Assembly (NCBI RefSeq): GCF_000166055.1
Contig: NC_014664.1
Coordinates: 3,813,501 to 3,877,500, forward strand
Source of the DNA: Rhodomicrobium vannielii ATCC 17100
Lineage (GTDB): Bacteria > Pseudomonadota > Alphaproteobacteria > Rhizobiales > Rhodomicrobiaceae
Direction of reading: 5' to 3'
Length of the DNA stretch: 64,000 bases
This document shows, in pieces, positions 20,103-29,546 of this stretch (within the stretch, counting starts at the first letter, position 1; each line of letters starts with the position of its first letter). The notes under the pieces are model-generated. The model searched no databases. It saw nothing but the letters and a program-made list of their open reading frames with translations, and was not told the origin of the DNA. A program made the translations under genes and the position numbers.

Positions 20103-20534
20103 ATGTCTTCGTTCTATCCTCGCGCAGGGGTTTCGATAGCGGTTTTTCGCGGGTCGGCCGTGCTTCTCGTGCGCCGCGGCAAAGCGCCTTATGCGGGGAT
20201 GTGGTCGCTGCCGGGTGGCGCGGTTCTTCTGGGCGAAACCGCGCGCGAGGCGGCAGGTCGTGAACTCTTCGAGGAAACCGGGTTCCTTGCCTCGGCTCTA
20301 ACTTTGGGCGATGTTGCCGACGCGTTGGCGCGAGACGACGAGGGCGCGGTGGCCGTACATTATATGATTGCCGTTTTCGCGGCGGAAGACGTGACGGGTG
20401 TGCTTGCGGCGGGCGGCGATGCGGCCGAGGCGCGTTTTTTCACGGACGAGCAGCGCGTCCGCTTGGTCTGCACGCCGGGGCTTGAGACTGCGATCGGGAA
20501 CGCGAAGGCGGCGCTCTCTAAAGGCTCATCATGA
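20103..20534 (+). CDS. Nudix hydrolase
   Basis: 143 residues. The complete Nudix box [20 protein letters not shown] followed by ETGF (about residues 38-61) matches G-x5-E-x7-REUxEExGU. Such enzymes hydrolyse nucleoside diphosphates linked to another moiety; the ADP-ribose/NUDT-like substrate cannot be resolved. It overlaps the next gene by four bases (ATGA), so the two are coupled. Confidence 0.94.
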   Translation: MSSFYPRAGVSIAVFRGSAVLLVRRGKAPYAGMWSLPGGAVLLGETAREAAGRELFEETGFLASALTLGDVADALARDDEGAVAVHYMIAVFAAEDVTGVLAAGGDAAEARFFTDEQRVRLVCTPGLETAIGNAKAALSKGSS

Positions 20535-21058
20535 TCGACATGACAGGGAAATGTCTGCGAGTTGCATTGGCTGCGGCTCTGGCCTGCACGGGGTTTGCGG
20601 CGATGCAGCCCGCGCAGGCGCAGTTCTTCGAAAGACTGTTGCAGCCGCAGCAGCCTCCGCCGCAACAACAGCGCCGCGCGCCCCAGCGGCAGCAGCCCGC
20701 CTCGCCTCCGCCGCAGCTTCAGCAGGAGGTCGCGCCGCAGGGCAAACTGGGCTCCGACGACCGCCCCTACGACGCACAGCTATTCCGCCTCGCAGAAATT
20801 CTGGGCACGCTGCATTATTTGCGTGAGCTTTGCGGAGGCAATGAAGGTCAGGTCTGGCGCGAGCATATGCGCGAGCTGGTCAGTTCGGAGGGGACGAGCG
20901 CGCTGAGGCGGGCGAAGCTCGTCGAAGCCTTCAATCGCGGCTATCGCGACTACTCTCGCACCTATCGCACCTGCACCCAACCCGCGCTTGTCGCGATCCA
21001 GCGCTTCATGGATCAGGCGACGACCATCACCGACGGGCTTGTCACGAACGACAAATAG
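20531..21058 (+). CDS. TIGR02301 family periplasmic protein
   Basis: 175 residues. A signal peptide (cleavage after QPAQA) is followed by a Gln/Pro-rich linker (residues 38-65) and a helical domain [20 protein letters not shown], then [16 protein letters not shown]. This is the pattern of the alphaproteobacterial TIGR02301 family of unknown function. Two cysteines could form a disulfide. It is coupled to the Nudix gene. Confidence 0.87.
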   Translation: MIDMTGKCLRVALAAALACTGFAAMQPAQAQFFERLLQPQQPPPQQQRRAPQRQQPASPPPQLQQEVAPQGKLGSDDRPYDAQLFRLAEILGTLHYLRELCGGNEGQVWREHMRELVSSEGTSALRRAKLVEAFNRGYRDYSRTYRTCTQPALVAIQRFMDQATTITDGLVTNDK

Positions 21059-21106
21059 GCGGCAGAGAATAAAGCGAGCCGCCCGAAGGCGGCTTGCGTC
21101 GTCGAC

Positions 21107-22219
21107 CTACATCGCCTTCGCAGCCGCGGTCTGCATCAGCCCCTTCAGGCGCGCGATCGTCTGCGTCGCTATCGTTCCGACGCCGACCTTGCAATCTCCC
21201 GTGACCGAGCCCGTCACATCGATCTTCTGGCCGATGGCGAAGGTCGTCGGGTCGATAAGCTCGACCTTCACAAGTTGTCCACGGTCGCGCACCTTGACAG
21301 GGATCTGAAACTCCGCAGGCATCGCCTCCGTAACCGGCAGGATGCTCTCGATCTTCGCGTTGAACGTGCGGTTATAGGCGCGCACGCACACATGGTCGCC
21401 TTCGTCGAGATCCATCAGATAGCTGTCGGGAAGGTAGGCCAGCACGAAACTGCTCCCGACATAGATGTCCGCGACCGAGTTCTGGCCGGTGAGAACTTGT
21501 CCGGCAACGCCGACCGTCGGCCCGACGATGCCCGTCGATGCGGCGAAGAGCACGCCGTCATTATAGGCGTGCTTCAGGTCGTCGTGCGCCTTGGTGGCGT
21601 CGAGGAGTGCGGACCTGTTCACCGCGAGTTCGGTTTCGAGAGATTCGCGTTCGGCGCGAAGGCCCGCCGCCTTGTCCTGCGCGATGAGCCATGCGGCCGA
21701 GATTTCCTGCGTGGACCGCCAGACGGCGAGGCCCTTCGCTCGCGCCTTGTCGAGTTCGTCCATGAATTGCTTCGCCTGTTTTGCACTCGTCTCGGCGACA
21801 GGAAGCGTCGCTGCGATGAAAGAGCGGCGCGCTTCGAGCTGTGCGACGCGCGTGGAGATGCGCGCGCGCTCGGCGGCGATGTCGGTCATGGTCCGAAGCA
21901 TCCAGCCGGACTCGACGCGGGCGACCTGCTGCCCCTTGACGATCGCGTCGCCGGGATGGACGTAGACGTCGGTGATGCGCGCCTCGAAGGGCGAGGCCAC
22001 GCGGATGCGCTCCCGCGTCACGATGCCGTTTGCGTGCAGGAACAGGCTTGCGCCGGTAACGTAAAGACCGATGGCCGTAGCCGCGCCCGCAATCAAGGCG
22101 ACCTGCAAGAGAAACTTGAGCAGGCGCGACCACTTCACGCCGCTTGCCTTGAGCTGGACGGGCTCAGCGGCGGGGGCGGACGAGGTCGCCCGGGGGCCGT
22201 GCAAGGTTCTGTTGCTCAC
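21107..22219 (-). CDS. HlyD-family membrane fusion-like protein
   Basis: 370 residues from a GTG at 22219, chosen for the strong AAGGAGGAT ribosome binding site. One N-terminal membrane helix (LLKFLLQVALIAGAATAIGL) is followed by a lipoyl-like half (ASPFEARITDVYVHPGDAIVKGQQVA), a long coiled coil (residues 110-220) and a second half (VGVAGQVLTGQ). Such adaptors span the periplasm for export. It is the last gene of the operon with the NfrB-like glycosyltransferase and WecB, which suggests a role in polysaccharide secretion. Confidence 0.85.
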   Translation of the reverse strand: MSNRTLHGPRATSSAPAAEPVQLKASGVKWSRLLKFLLQVALIAGAATAIGLYVTGASLFLHANGIVTRERIRVASPFEARITDVYVHPGDAIVKGQQVARVESGWMLRTMTDIAAERARISTRVAQLEARRSFIAATLPVAETSAKQAKQFMDELDKARAKGLAVWRSTQEISAAWLIAQDKAAGLRAERESLETELAVNRSALLDATKAHDDLKHAYNDGVLFAASTGIVGPTVGVAGQVLTGQNSVADIYVGSSFVLAYLPDSYLMDLDEGDHVCVRAYNRTFNAKIESILPVTEAMPAEFQIPVKVRDRGQLVKVELIDPTTFAIGQKIDVTGSVTGDCKVGVGTIATQTIARLKGLMQTAAAKAM

Positions 22220-22268
22220 GCGAAATCCTCCTTGTTGTGCCGATGAGCCGATGGGAAACCGTGATTGG

Positions 22269-23417
22269 TCATGATGCGCGAAGCTCGACCTGTGCCGCGC
22301 GGATGGTCGATTGAGCGGCCCGGTTGTCCGTAAGCGCGGCGGCGATCTTGCCGGCGCTGTTGCCGTCGCCGAACGGGTTCGGCGCGTCGATCCGCTGAGG
22401 AGCGTCGCCCGCCGTCAGCGCGCGGACGCCCGAAACGATGGCGTCATAATTCCAGCCGACGAGTTGGCCGAAGCCCGCTTCCACCACTTCCGGCCGCTCC
22501 GTCGTGTCGCGCGTGATGAGCACGGGAAGACCGAACGCGGGCGCTTCCTCCTGAATGCCGCCGGAGTCGCTCACCACCAACCATGCGCGCGTCAGGAGAT
22601 GCACGAAGTCCGGGTATTGCAGCGGGCCGGTGAGCACGACATTCGCCGTGTCGCCGAGAAGGGCGAGAACGCTGGCCCTCACTTCCGGGTTCAGGTGCAC
22701 GGGCAGCACGATGAGCTTGTCGCCGTCATGCGCGAGATCGCGAAGCGCGCGCAGCACCTCGTCCATATGATCGCCGATGTTTTCGCGGCGATGGAGCGTT
22801 GCGAGCACGATCTTTCTGTTATCGGGCAGCGAGGCGAGCGCGGGATTGATGGGGGTATAGCCCTTTGCCACTTTGGCCCGCGCGAATTGAAGGGCATCGA
22901 CCACGGTGTTTCCCACCACGCGCACGGCTTCCGCGCGGATATCTTCGGCGAGCAGGTTCGCCCGGGCACCCGGCGTCGGCGCGAAGTGAAGAGCGGTACA
23001 GAGGCTGATGACACGCCGGTTGAACTCCTCAGGCCAAGGCGAATGCATATCGCCCGTGCGAAGCCCGGCTTCGACATGCGCGACCGGCACGGCGTTGAGG
23101 AAGCCACTCTGCGCCGCCGCGAGCGCGGTGCCGGTGTCGCCTTGCACAACGATCCAGTCGTAATGACTGGCGCGGATCACGCTCTCGATGCGCTTCGTCA
23201 TGATGCCGACCTTCGCCGCGAGACCTGCCTCGGCGACAATCCCGCTGTGATTGAAGGCGATGTCGATGCCGAAGAAGTCGATCAGGCCCGCAGCGAGATC
23301 GGTGTGCTGACCCGTCCACAGAACGTCGACGTCGATCTGGCGGCCCCGCAAGGCGCGGTAAACGGGCGCGAGTTTGATAATTTCGGGACGTGTCCCGAAA
23401 GCCAGGAGGATACGCAT
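22269..23417 (-). CDS. wecB: UDP-N-acetylglucosamine 2-epimerase (non-hydrolysing)
   Basis: 382 residues from the ATG at 23417 (MRILLAFGTRPEIIKLAP), with AAGGAAAAT upstream; the frame continues upstream into the glycosyltransferase but without homology. The family signatures GTRPEIIK, QGDTGTALAA, HVEAGLRTGDMHSPWPEE, TLHRRENIG and VSDSGGIQEEAP are all present. It makes UDP-ManNAc from UDP-GlcNAc. Located between an NfrB-like transferase and a HlyD-like protein, it probably supplies ManNAc for a surface glycan. Confidence 0.96.
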   Translation of the reverse strand: MRILLAFGTRPEIIKLAPVYRALRGRQIDVDVLWTGQHTDLAAGLIDFFGIDIAFNHSGIVAEAGLAAKVGIMTKRIESVIRASHYDWIVVQGDTGTALAAAQSGFLNAVPVAHVEAGLRTGDMHSPWPEEFNRRVISLCTALHFAPTPGARANLLAEDIRAEAVRVVGNTVVDALQFARAKVAKGYTPINPALASLPDNRKIVLATLHRRENIGDHMDEVLRALRDLAHDGDKLIVLPVHLNPEVRASVLALLGDTANVVLTGPLQYPDFVHLLTRAWLVVSDSGGIQEEAPAFGLPVLITRDTTERPEVVEAGFGQLVGWNYDAIVSGVRALTAGDAPQRIDAPNPFGDGNSAGKIAAALTDNRAAQSTIRAAQVELRAS

Positions 23418-23437
23418 ACTGAAATTTTCCTTGAGTG

Positions 23438-24790
23438 TTATCGGCGCGCCGACATGAGATCGTCGGGGAGTTCGTGCTCGGTCTTCGACCAGACGATGGG
23501 TTTGGTGGCGTATTCGCTTTCGCCGACGTAGGTTTTCCATGCGCGCCAGACCGCCAGCATGTTGACGGTGAGCGACACCGGCCAGCGCACCGCCACGCCG
23601 ATGAAATCGTTGATGCCGTAGACGTCGCGGCAGCAGATGACGCGCATCAGGTAGCGAAGTCCCAGCGCGAGCATGTTGAGGAAGATCGACACCTGAAATA
23701 TCGGCACGAGGTCCAGCGGCATCTGCTCGATATCGACGACTTCGAAGGCAAGCAAAACCCAGAAGACGAGAGAGATCGGCGGCAGGAAGTTCGTGATCGC
23801 GCCTTTGCGATCGCGCATGAAGAAGTATTTGTCCCAGAAGTCGCCGCCCCAGCCGAGCTTGTGCGTCGCCTCGAAATTGATGCCGTAAACCCAGCGCGTC
23901 TTCTGCTTCACCGACGCGGAGAACGACTTCGGAAAATATTCGCGCGTGGCGACGAAATCGAGCCCGCGCAATTCATCCGCCGACACAGCAGCGAAGGCCG
24001 AGCGGAAGCCCGCGCGTTTCGCTTCCACGCCGAGGATATAGTCTTCGGTGACGCAGCCATTCGCGAGAACGAAGCCGCGCTCTCTCACGAAATGCTCAAG
24101 GAGCCGCCGTGTCATGCAGGTGCCGACGCCCGCCGACGGGATCATCGCGCCGACCGCATGCCGCACCACCATCTCGCGCGTGTGGCGTTCGGCGAACTCG
24201 TCCATGTAGGTGGCGGCGACCTTCGAGCGCTTGATGGAGTTCAGCGAGAAGACCGGCACCTGAATGAAGTCGTAGCCTTCCCGTGCGTAGGCCGTATAAA
24301 CGCCGAACGTGCGGGGATCGATGATGTCTTCGCTGTCGTGCAGGACGGCCATCTCCGGCGCTCCGGGGCGCGCATAGACCTGACGGAACATCTCGTTCAG
24401 CATCTGGCCCTTGGAGGTCGGCCCCTCCATGGAGTTCACGATGACCCGCACGCGGTCCGGATATTGGGCCGCCATGGCCTCGGCAACGGCGAGCGTGCCG
24501 GTATCGTTCGGGTAGACGCCGAGATACAGCTTTACGGACGAAATCGGGATGCGGGCGAGGTTCCCCTCCACCATCCGACCGAGCACGTCTTCCTCCTGCC
24601 AGTTGGCGACGAAGACGCCGATATCGGGGATTGCGGACGAGGTCGGCTTTTCCGGGGACGGATCTTCTGGTGGGCCGAAATTACCGCGAATTATTCCAAC
24701 GGAAAGAAGGTCAACAAAAGCATCATCAAAAGAAGAGACGTTGATTAAAATGCTGATAAATAGCATCAGCGTTAGAATGAGAGCGTCCAT
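23438..24790 (-). CDS. NfrB-like membrane glycosyltransferase (GT2)
   Basis: 450 residues. An N-terminal membrane helix is followed by a GT-A domain: FVANWQEEDVLGRM, LGVYPNDTGT, VLHDSEDIIDP (metal site, near 150), TEDYILGVEAKRAG (near 247) and KQKTRW, the processive QxxRW-type motif. Several C-terminal membrane helices follow (LVFWVLLAFEV, VSIFLNMLALGLRYLM). This is the core of phage-N4-receptor NfrB proteins. The c-di-GMP-binding MshEN domain that E. coli NfrB carries at its C-terminus is absent. First gene of the operon with wecB. Confidence 0.85.
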   Translation of the reverse strand: MDALILTLMLFISILINVSSFDDAFVDLLSVGIIRGNFGPPEDPSPEKPTSSAIPDIGVFVANWQEEDVLGRMVEGNLARIPISSVKLYLGVYPNDTGTLAVAEAMAAQYPDRVRVIVNSMEGPTSKGQMLNEMFRQVYARPGAPEMAVLHDSEDIIDPRTFGVYTAYAREGYDFIQVPVFSLNSIKRSKVAATYMDEFAERHTREMVVRHAVGAMIPSAGVGTCMTRRLLEHFVRERGFVLANGCVTEDYILGVEAKRAGFRSAFAAVSADELRGLDFVATREYFPKSFSASVKQKTRWVYGINFEATHKLGWGGDFWDKYFFMRDRKGAITNFLPPISLVFWVLLAFEVVDIEQMPLDLVPIFQVSIFLNMLALGLRYLMRVICCRDVYGINDFIGVAVRWPVSLTVNMLAVWRAWKTYVGESEYATKPIVWSKTEHELPDDLMSARR

Positions 24791-24951
24791 TTTTTCGGTC
24801 CACGTGCTCTTGACTTAGATCAATGGGCCGGATCATAGTGTTGAGCTTGAGGTAACCATATTCGTTTATAGAGAAGTGGTAAATATATCTAATTGTATTT
24901 ATGGGGGTGGGCTGATTTTCTTGAGCCAGAACAACGTGCAAGGGATGGAAT

Positions 24952-24999
24952 GGCCTTATGGCATCCCGGAAATGTGATCGCCGGAAGCGCCATAAGGCC
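24952..24999. terminator. hairpin between the glycan operon and the M15 peptidase gene
   Basis: GGCCTTATGGC and GCCATAAGGCC are perfect 11-base inverted arms separated by 26 bases. It lies just downstream of the minus-strand peptidase gene. There is no clear T-run, so it may be a terminator or a short palindromic repeat. Confidence 0.5.
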
Positions 25000-25023
25000 G
25001 TGTGGACGCGGTTAATTGATCGC

Positions 25024-25569
25024 TCAGCTATCGGAATCGTCGTCGTCTCGGGCGTAGCGCACGTAGTAGCGTTGCCCGCGCACCTTCACGCTTCGCACGC
25101 CCGGGCTGCGGTGTTTTCTGGCCGCGTAGCGGACTGAGCCGCCATCATCCACATGTCCGCAGTCGTTGAAACTGCACCCGTCGCGGAAGCCGTGTTTCGC
25201 GATGATCGCGCGGGCGCGGTACATGAAGGAGGTCGTCAGCCCCCAGCCGCGTTGGTCGAAATCGCAGGCCGCGCCCGAATAGTGGCGCGAGTTGGGGACG
25301 TGCCCGCCGTGAGCATGGCAATGCACGGAGCGCGGCTTGTAGCCGTGCGAGACGAAGTCGGCGATCAGGGCCTGAAAGCGCCCCGCGAGATGCGCGGCGA
25401 CGCGGATCGGACCCGCTGCCGTGGTGATTGTAACGAGGCCGCCGCTGCTGCCTCTGCCGAGACTAGCCTCGCTTGTGCCGAGTTGCTTGGCGTGATGGCG
25501 GTGCCGATGGGCGGCGTTGGCCGGAATTGCGAAAAGCATAACAATGGCTGCTGTGAGGAGCAGTCGCAT
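25024..25569 (-). CDS. M15-like periplasmic peptidase
   Basis: 181 residues from the ATG at 25569 after AGGTGAGT; a GTG lies six bases upstream. A signal peptide ends near PANA-AHRHR. The zinc-binding pattern of the DD-carboxypeptidase/hedgehog fold is visible: SRHYSGAACDFD (His, Asp) and CGHVD (second His). The role is probably peptidoglycan peptide cleavage. The C-terminus is basic then acidic (ARDDDDSDS). Alternative: a non-catalytic relative. Confidence 0.75.
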   Translation of the reverse strand: MRLLLTAAIVMLFAIPANAAHRHRHHAKQLGTSEASLGRGSSGGLVTITTAAGPIRVAAHLAGRFQALIADFVSHGYKPRSVHCHAHGGHVPNSRHYSGAACDFDQRGWGLTTSFMYRARAIIAKHGFRDGCSFNDCGHVDDGGSVRYAARKHRSPGVRSVKVRGQRYYVRYARDDDDSDS

Positions 25570-25946
25570 ACTCACCTACCTGTTGGAGTCCTGACGGAGG
25601 ATGCTCGCAAAGGCCGATGCGCGTTTTCCGCGCGGATAGTGGCGACGAGACCCTCGCCGGCTTATGTGGCTCAGCTTTGGCTGGCACCGGCGGCCTTTTC
25701 GCTAAAGTTTAATTAAGGCCGTGCTGCGGCCTCAAGTTGCGGCCCATGAGGGGAGGGCGGCTAACGCGAGCGCTATGGATTAAATTTCGTTAATTGTTCA
25801 GTCGCTTATGGGGTGAAATGCCTGCGACAATATGTTGTATGCCAGCGGCAGCTCGGCGCCCTCTACGGGCGTCGAGAGCGCGTGAATTGCGACGACGGAC
25901 GCGGATGTCGGACCGCATCGTCGTTTGGATCAGGTCGTCGCTCGGA

Positions 25947-27458
25947 TCAGATCTTCTGATTGTATTCGCCGATCTCGGGATAGGTGGCGAGATGCTGGTC
26001 GATCTCGGCGAAGATCGCGCGCATGTTGGCCTCCGAGGTCGGGCTTTCCACGACGACGACGAGTTCCGGCTTGTTCGATGACGCGCGCACGAGGCCCCAC
26101 GTGCCGTCTTCGAGCACGAGGCGGATGCCGTTCACCGTGATGACATCGCGGATCTTCTGGCCCGCGATCTCGCCGCCCTTGTCGGCAATCGCCTTGAAAT
26201 GCGCGATCACGCGATCGACCACCTCATATTTCTTCTCGTCGTCGCAATGGGGCGACATGGTCGGCGATTGCCACGTCTTCGGCAGTTCGCGGTGCAACTC
26301 GGCCATGGTCTTGCCGGGGTTGCGCGAAAGCATGTCGCAAATGGCGACGCCAGACACGATGCCGTCGTCATAGCCGCGCCCAAGTGGCGGGTTGAAGAAG
26401 TAGTGGCCCGACTTCTCGAAACCGACGAGCGCGCCCGTCTGGTGGCTGTAGCGCTTGATGTAGGAGTGGCCCGTCTTCCAATAGGCGGTGTGAGCGCCGT
26501 TCTTGACGAGCACCGGGTCCGTGGTGAACAGGCCGGTGGACTTCACGTCCACCACGAATTTCGCGTCCTTGTGGAGCCCCGAAATATCGCGCGCGAGCAT
26601 GACGCCAACCTTGTCGGCGAAAATCTCCGTGCCTTCGTTGTCGACCACGCCGCAACGGTCGCCGTCGCCGTCGAAGGCGAGGCCGACATCCGCGCCGGAG
26701 AGCCGCACCGCGTTCGACACCGCGTGCAGCATCTTCAGCGATTCCGGGTTCGGGTTGTGGTTCGGGAAATTGTAGTCGAGGTCGGTGTTCAGCGGGATCA
26801 CATCGACGCCGAGCTTCGCCAGCACCTCAGGCGCGAAAACGCCAGCCGTGCCGTTGCCGCACGCGACGACGGCCTTGATCTTGCGCGTGAACGGTTCGCG
26901 GTCGGTGAGATCCGCGATATAGCGCGCGGCGATGTCGCCGTGGAAACGATATGTGCCGCCTTCATGCGGCGCGAAGCGGCCTTCGAGCACGATCGCCTTG
27001 AGTTCACTCATATCTTCGGGGCCGAAGGTGAGCGGCCGCGCCATCCCGAGCTTGATGCCGGTCCAGCCATTGTCGTTGTGACTTGCCGTGACCATCGCCA
27101 CGCCTTCCACTTCGAGCGCGAACTGTCCGAAATAGGCCATCGGCGAGAGCGCAAGCCCGATATCGTGCACCTCCGCGCCGCCCGCGAGCATACCGGAAAT
27201 GAGCGCGTATTTGATGCTCGACGAATAGGAGCGGTAATCGTGGCCGGTCACGATGCGCACCGGCACGCCCCGCTCGCGCATCAACGTCGCGAGCCCGATG
27301 CCGAGCGCCTGCATCCCCATCAGGTTGATTTCCTGCGGGAACAGCCAGCGCGCGTCGTATTCGCGAAAACCCGTCGGCTTCACATACGGAAGACGCTCGA
27401 ATTCCGCCGTGTTAGGCTTGAGGTCCGTGCGCGGCTTGGGGAATGCTGCGGCTGTCAT
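25947..27458 (-). CDS. phosphomannomutase/phosphoglucomutase
   Basis: 503 residues from the ATG at 27458 (CCCGGAGTCGTC upstream); the frame is open further but lacks homology. An alpha-D-phosphohexomutase with the phosphoserine loop TASHNDNGW, the metal-binding DGDGDR, the sugar-specificity loop GFEKSGH and the phosphate-binding RASSNKPEL. It interconverts hexose 1- and 6-phosphates and supplies GDP-mannose or UDP-glucose precursors for envelope polysaccharides, possibly including the product of the nearby NfrB/WecB operon. Confidence 0.94.
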   Translation of the reverse strand: MTAAAFPKPRTDLKPNTAEFERLPYVKPTGFREYDARWLFPQEINLMGMQALGIGLATLMRERGVPVRIVTGHDYRSYSSSIKYALISGMLAGGAEVHDIGLALSPMAYFGQFALEVEGVAMVTASHNDNGWTGIKLGMARPLTFGPEDMSELKAIVLEGRFAPHEGGTYRFHGDIAARYIADLTDREPFTRKIKAVVACGNGTAGVFAPEVLAKLGVDVIPLNTDLDYNFPNHNPNPESLKMLHAVSNAVRLSGADVGLAFDGDGDRCGVVDNEGTEIFADKVGVMLARDISGLHKDAKFVVDVKSTGLFTTDPVLVKNGAHTAYWKTGHSYIKRYSHQTGALVGFEKSGHYFFNPPLGRGYDDGIVSGVAICDMLSRNPGKTMAELHRELPKTWQSPTMSPHCDDEKKYEVVDRVIAHFKAIADKGGEIAGQKIRDVITVNGIRLVLEDGTWGLVRASSNKPELVVVVESPTSEANMRAIFAEIDQHLATYPEIGEYNQKI

Positions 27459-27927
27459 GACGACTCCGGGTCTTTCTTTGGTTTGACACTGGCATAACGG
27501 CGTTGCATGGGCCTGCCAAGCTCGTTCGGTGGGTGGGCGCGAGAGATGCGTCGTGCTTGCGCGCTGACGCCAGCTAAGGCGTGGCGCCATAATTGCATTC
27601 AAAATACACGCTAGGCTGCGACAAGCTGTGCGAGGCGTGTCGCACCGTTTTGCCCCCTCTATTCAAGTCTACCGCGGCTGCCGTCCTGACGTGAGCCGAG
27701 ATGATCGTTCGCAAGTCGCCGAATATGCTGGCGATGCTGTTCACTTTGCGTGGCACCGTGGTGCATCTGGCAACGTCTTCTGCTGGTCACCGCCGTGTCC
27801 ACCTTCATGGCTGCTTTCCCGCATTGTGTTGTCGGAGCCGTTGCCATCAGTTTCGCCGCCGTGCTCGCCGCGCGCTTGCGCGAGGTCTGTTTCCTAGCTC
27901 ACCGATGAGCGTCGGGGTGCTGCGTAC

Positions 27928-27955
27928 GGATGCAAATGTCGGAATCGGACCACTA
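27928..27955. repeat. single arm of dispersed palindromic repeat
   Basis: Matches 19041-19068 at 27 of 28 bases (ggatgcaaaYgtcggaatcggaccacta). No left arm is seen, so this is a truncated copy. Confidence 0.75.
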
Positions 27956-28017
27956 GACGCGCTCCTGAACGAAATCGTGATGCCAAAGTCCTCTTGCTTC
28001 GCTGCCATCTTTTGGCT

Positions 28018-28035
28018 AATCGTATTTCGTCGATT
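28018..28035 (+). promoter_or_regulatory. possible ArsR operator half-dyad
   Basis: AATCG and CGATT form an inverted repeat with an 8-base spacer, 20 bases before the arsR start. ArsR proteins bind such dyads over their own promoters. The arms are short, so confidence is low. Confidence 0.35.
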
Positions 28036-28054
28036 GCCGAATAAGGTTCCACCA

Positions 28055-28408
28055 ATGGTTGCCAGGAAAATCTCCGCGCTGGATGTCGGCTCGGATTGTC
28101 AAGGCCCAGGTTCGCGCCAGGAGCGCATCGCGAGCCTTGCAAAAGCGCTCGGACATCCTGCGCGCGTGCAGATCGTCGAAACGCTGCTCCGGCGGCAAAC
28201 CTGCATCGGATGCGACATCGTGGAGGAGATCGGCCTTGCCGCCTCCACGACCTCTGAGCACCTGCGGATCTTGAAAGAGGCGGGCATAATCATCGGCGAG
28301 ATTGCGCGGCCTAGGGTCTGCTACTCGCTCAACCCGGCGGCGGTCTCGCCTCTGGCCGCGTTCCTGAAAACCATCGAGGCCGGCTCCGCTCCGGCGTTAC
28401 CGGAGTAG
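28055..28408 (+). CDS. arsR: ArsR family regulator (first arsenic operon)
   Basis: 117 residues from the ATG at 28055, after AATAAGG. Winged-helix ArsR/SmtB protein: IASLAKALGHPARVQIVETLL, the recognition helix region STTSEHLRILKEAGII, and the wing. The cysteine pair TCIGCDIVEEI (spacing CxxC) precedes the DNA-binding helix, like the metalloid site of classical ArsR. It is expected to repress the operon until As(III) binds. The acr3 start lies three bases after its stop. Confidence 0.9.
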   Translation: MVARKISALDVGSDCQGPGSRQERIASLAKALGHPARVQIVETLLRRQTCIGCDIVEEIGLAASTTSEHLRILKEAGIIIGEIARPRVCYSLNPAAVSPLAAFLKTIEAGSAPALPE

Positions 28409-28411
28409 ATC

Positions 28412-29509
28412 ATGTCCACGTTCGAGCGATATCTAACCCTTTGGGTCGCGCTGTGCATTGCCGTTGGCATCGCGCTCGGCCACTTCTTCCCCACGGTGTT
28501 TCAGGCCATCGGGTCGGCGGAAATCGCCAACGTCAATCTGCCGGTGGCCTGTCTTATCTGGCTGATGATCATCCCCATGCTCGTGAAGATCGACTTCGCG
28601 GCGCTCGGTCAGGTCAAGGAGCATTGGCGCGGGATCGGCGTGACGCTCTTCATCAACTGGGCGGTGAAGCCCTTCTCGATGGCCCTTCTCGGCTGGGTCT
28701 TTATCGGGTGGCTGTTCCGCCCCTACCTGCCCGCCGACCAGATCGACAGCTACATTGCTGGCCTGATCCTGCTTGCGGCGGCTCCCTGCACCGCGATGGT
28801 GTTTGTCTGGAGCAACCTAACCAAAGGCGAGCCGCATTTCACGCTGAGCCAGGTCGCGGTCAACGATGTGATCATGATCGTGGCGTTCGCGCCGATCGTC
28901 GGCTTGCTGCTCGGCCTTTCCGCGATAACAGTGCCTTGGGACACGCTCGTGTTGTCGGTCGCGCTCTATATCGTGGTTCCGGTGGTGATCGCACAGGTTT
29001 TGCGCAACCGCATCCTGGCGAGCGGTGGCGAGGCTTCGCTTGGGCGCGTGCTCCGGGTCTTGCAGCCCTTGTCGCTTGTGGCGCTGCTGGCCACGCTTGT
29101 TCTTCTCTTTGCGTTCCAGGGCGAACAGATCATCGCGCAGCCGCTCATCATTGCCATGCTGGCCGTGCCGATCCTCATTCAGGTCTATTTCAACTCCGGG
29201 TTCGCCTATCTCCTGAACCGCGCGGCGGGTGAGGCTCACAACATTGCGGGGCCTTCCGCGCTTATCGGCGCGAGCAACTTCTTCGAGCTTGCCGTTGCCG
29301 CGGCGATCAGTTTGTTCGGGTTCAATTCGGGCGCAGCGCTCGCAACCGTGGTGGGCGTGCTGATCGAGGTGCCTGTGATGCTGTCGGTCGTGAAGATCGT
29401 GAACAGTTCAAAAGGCTGGTACGAGGGCGGCTCCGCAGTTCGCCGCCGGGTGGAAGCTGACGCGGTCGCAGGAGATGAAGCAACCCATCTCGCCAAAGCG
29501 CGTGGGTAA
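28412..29509 (+). CDS. acr3: ACR3 family arsenite efflux permease
   Basis: A 365-residue membrane protein with about ten helices. The conserved cysteine essential in Acr3 lies in AAAPCTAMVFVWSN, and the later EVPVMLSVVKIVN helix is typical. It exports As(OH)3 driven by membrane potential. The CGGAG ribosome binding site lies inside the end of arsR, and the next gene is arsC, making a compact arsR-acr3-arsC operon. Some annotations call this gene arsB. Confidence 0.95.
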   Translation: MSTFERYLTLWVALCIAVGIALGHFFPTVFQAIGSAEIANVNLPVACLIWLMIIPMLVKIDFAALGQVKEHWRGIGVTLFINWAVKPFSMALLGWVFIGWLFRPYLPADQIDSYIAGLILLAAAPCTAMVFVWSNLTKGEPHFTLSQVAVNDVIMIVAFAPIVGLLLGLSAITVPWDTLVLSVALYIVVPVVIAQVLRNRILASGGEASLGRVLRVLQPLSLVALLATLVLLFAFQGEQIIAQPLIIAMLAVPILIQVYFNSGFAYLLNRAAGEAHNIAGPSALIGASNFFELAVAAAISLFGFNSGAALATVVGVLIEVPVMLSVVKIVNSSKGWYEGGSAVRRRVEADAVAGDEATHLAKARG

Positions 29510-29546
29510 GAAGTGACCCCCAACTCTACAACGGGAGGCGCGTTGA

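Larger units (their letters stand above)
27459..28054. other. intergenic region upstream of ars operon
   Basis: About 600 bases with no confident gene. A hydrophobic stretch readable on the plus strand (LLLVTAVSTFMAAFPHC, around 27770-27820) could be the tail of a lost membrane protein, but no start or family is evident. A repeat arm lies at 27928-27955. A short dyad AATCG-N8-CGATT (28018-28035) lies just before arsR. Confidence 0.4.

Noticed and set aside
23418-23540. 41-residue N-terminal extension of WecB
   Set aside because: It overlaps the glycosyltransferase gene end and the family start MRILLAFGTRPE has a good ribosome binding site.
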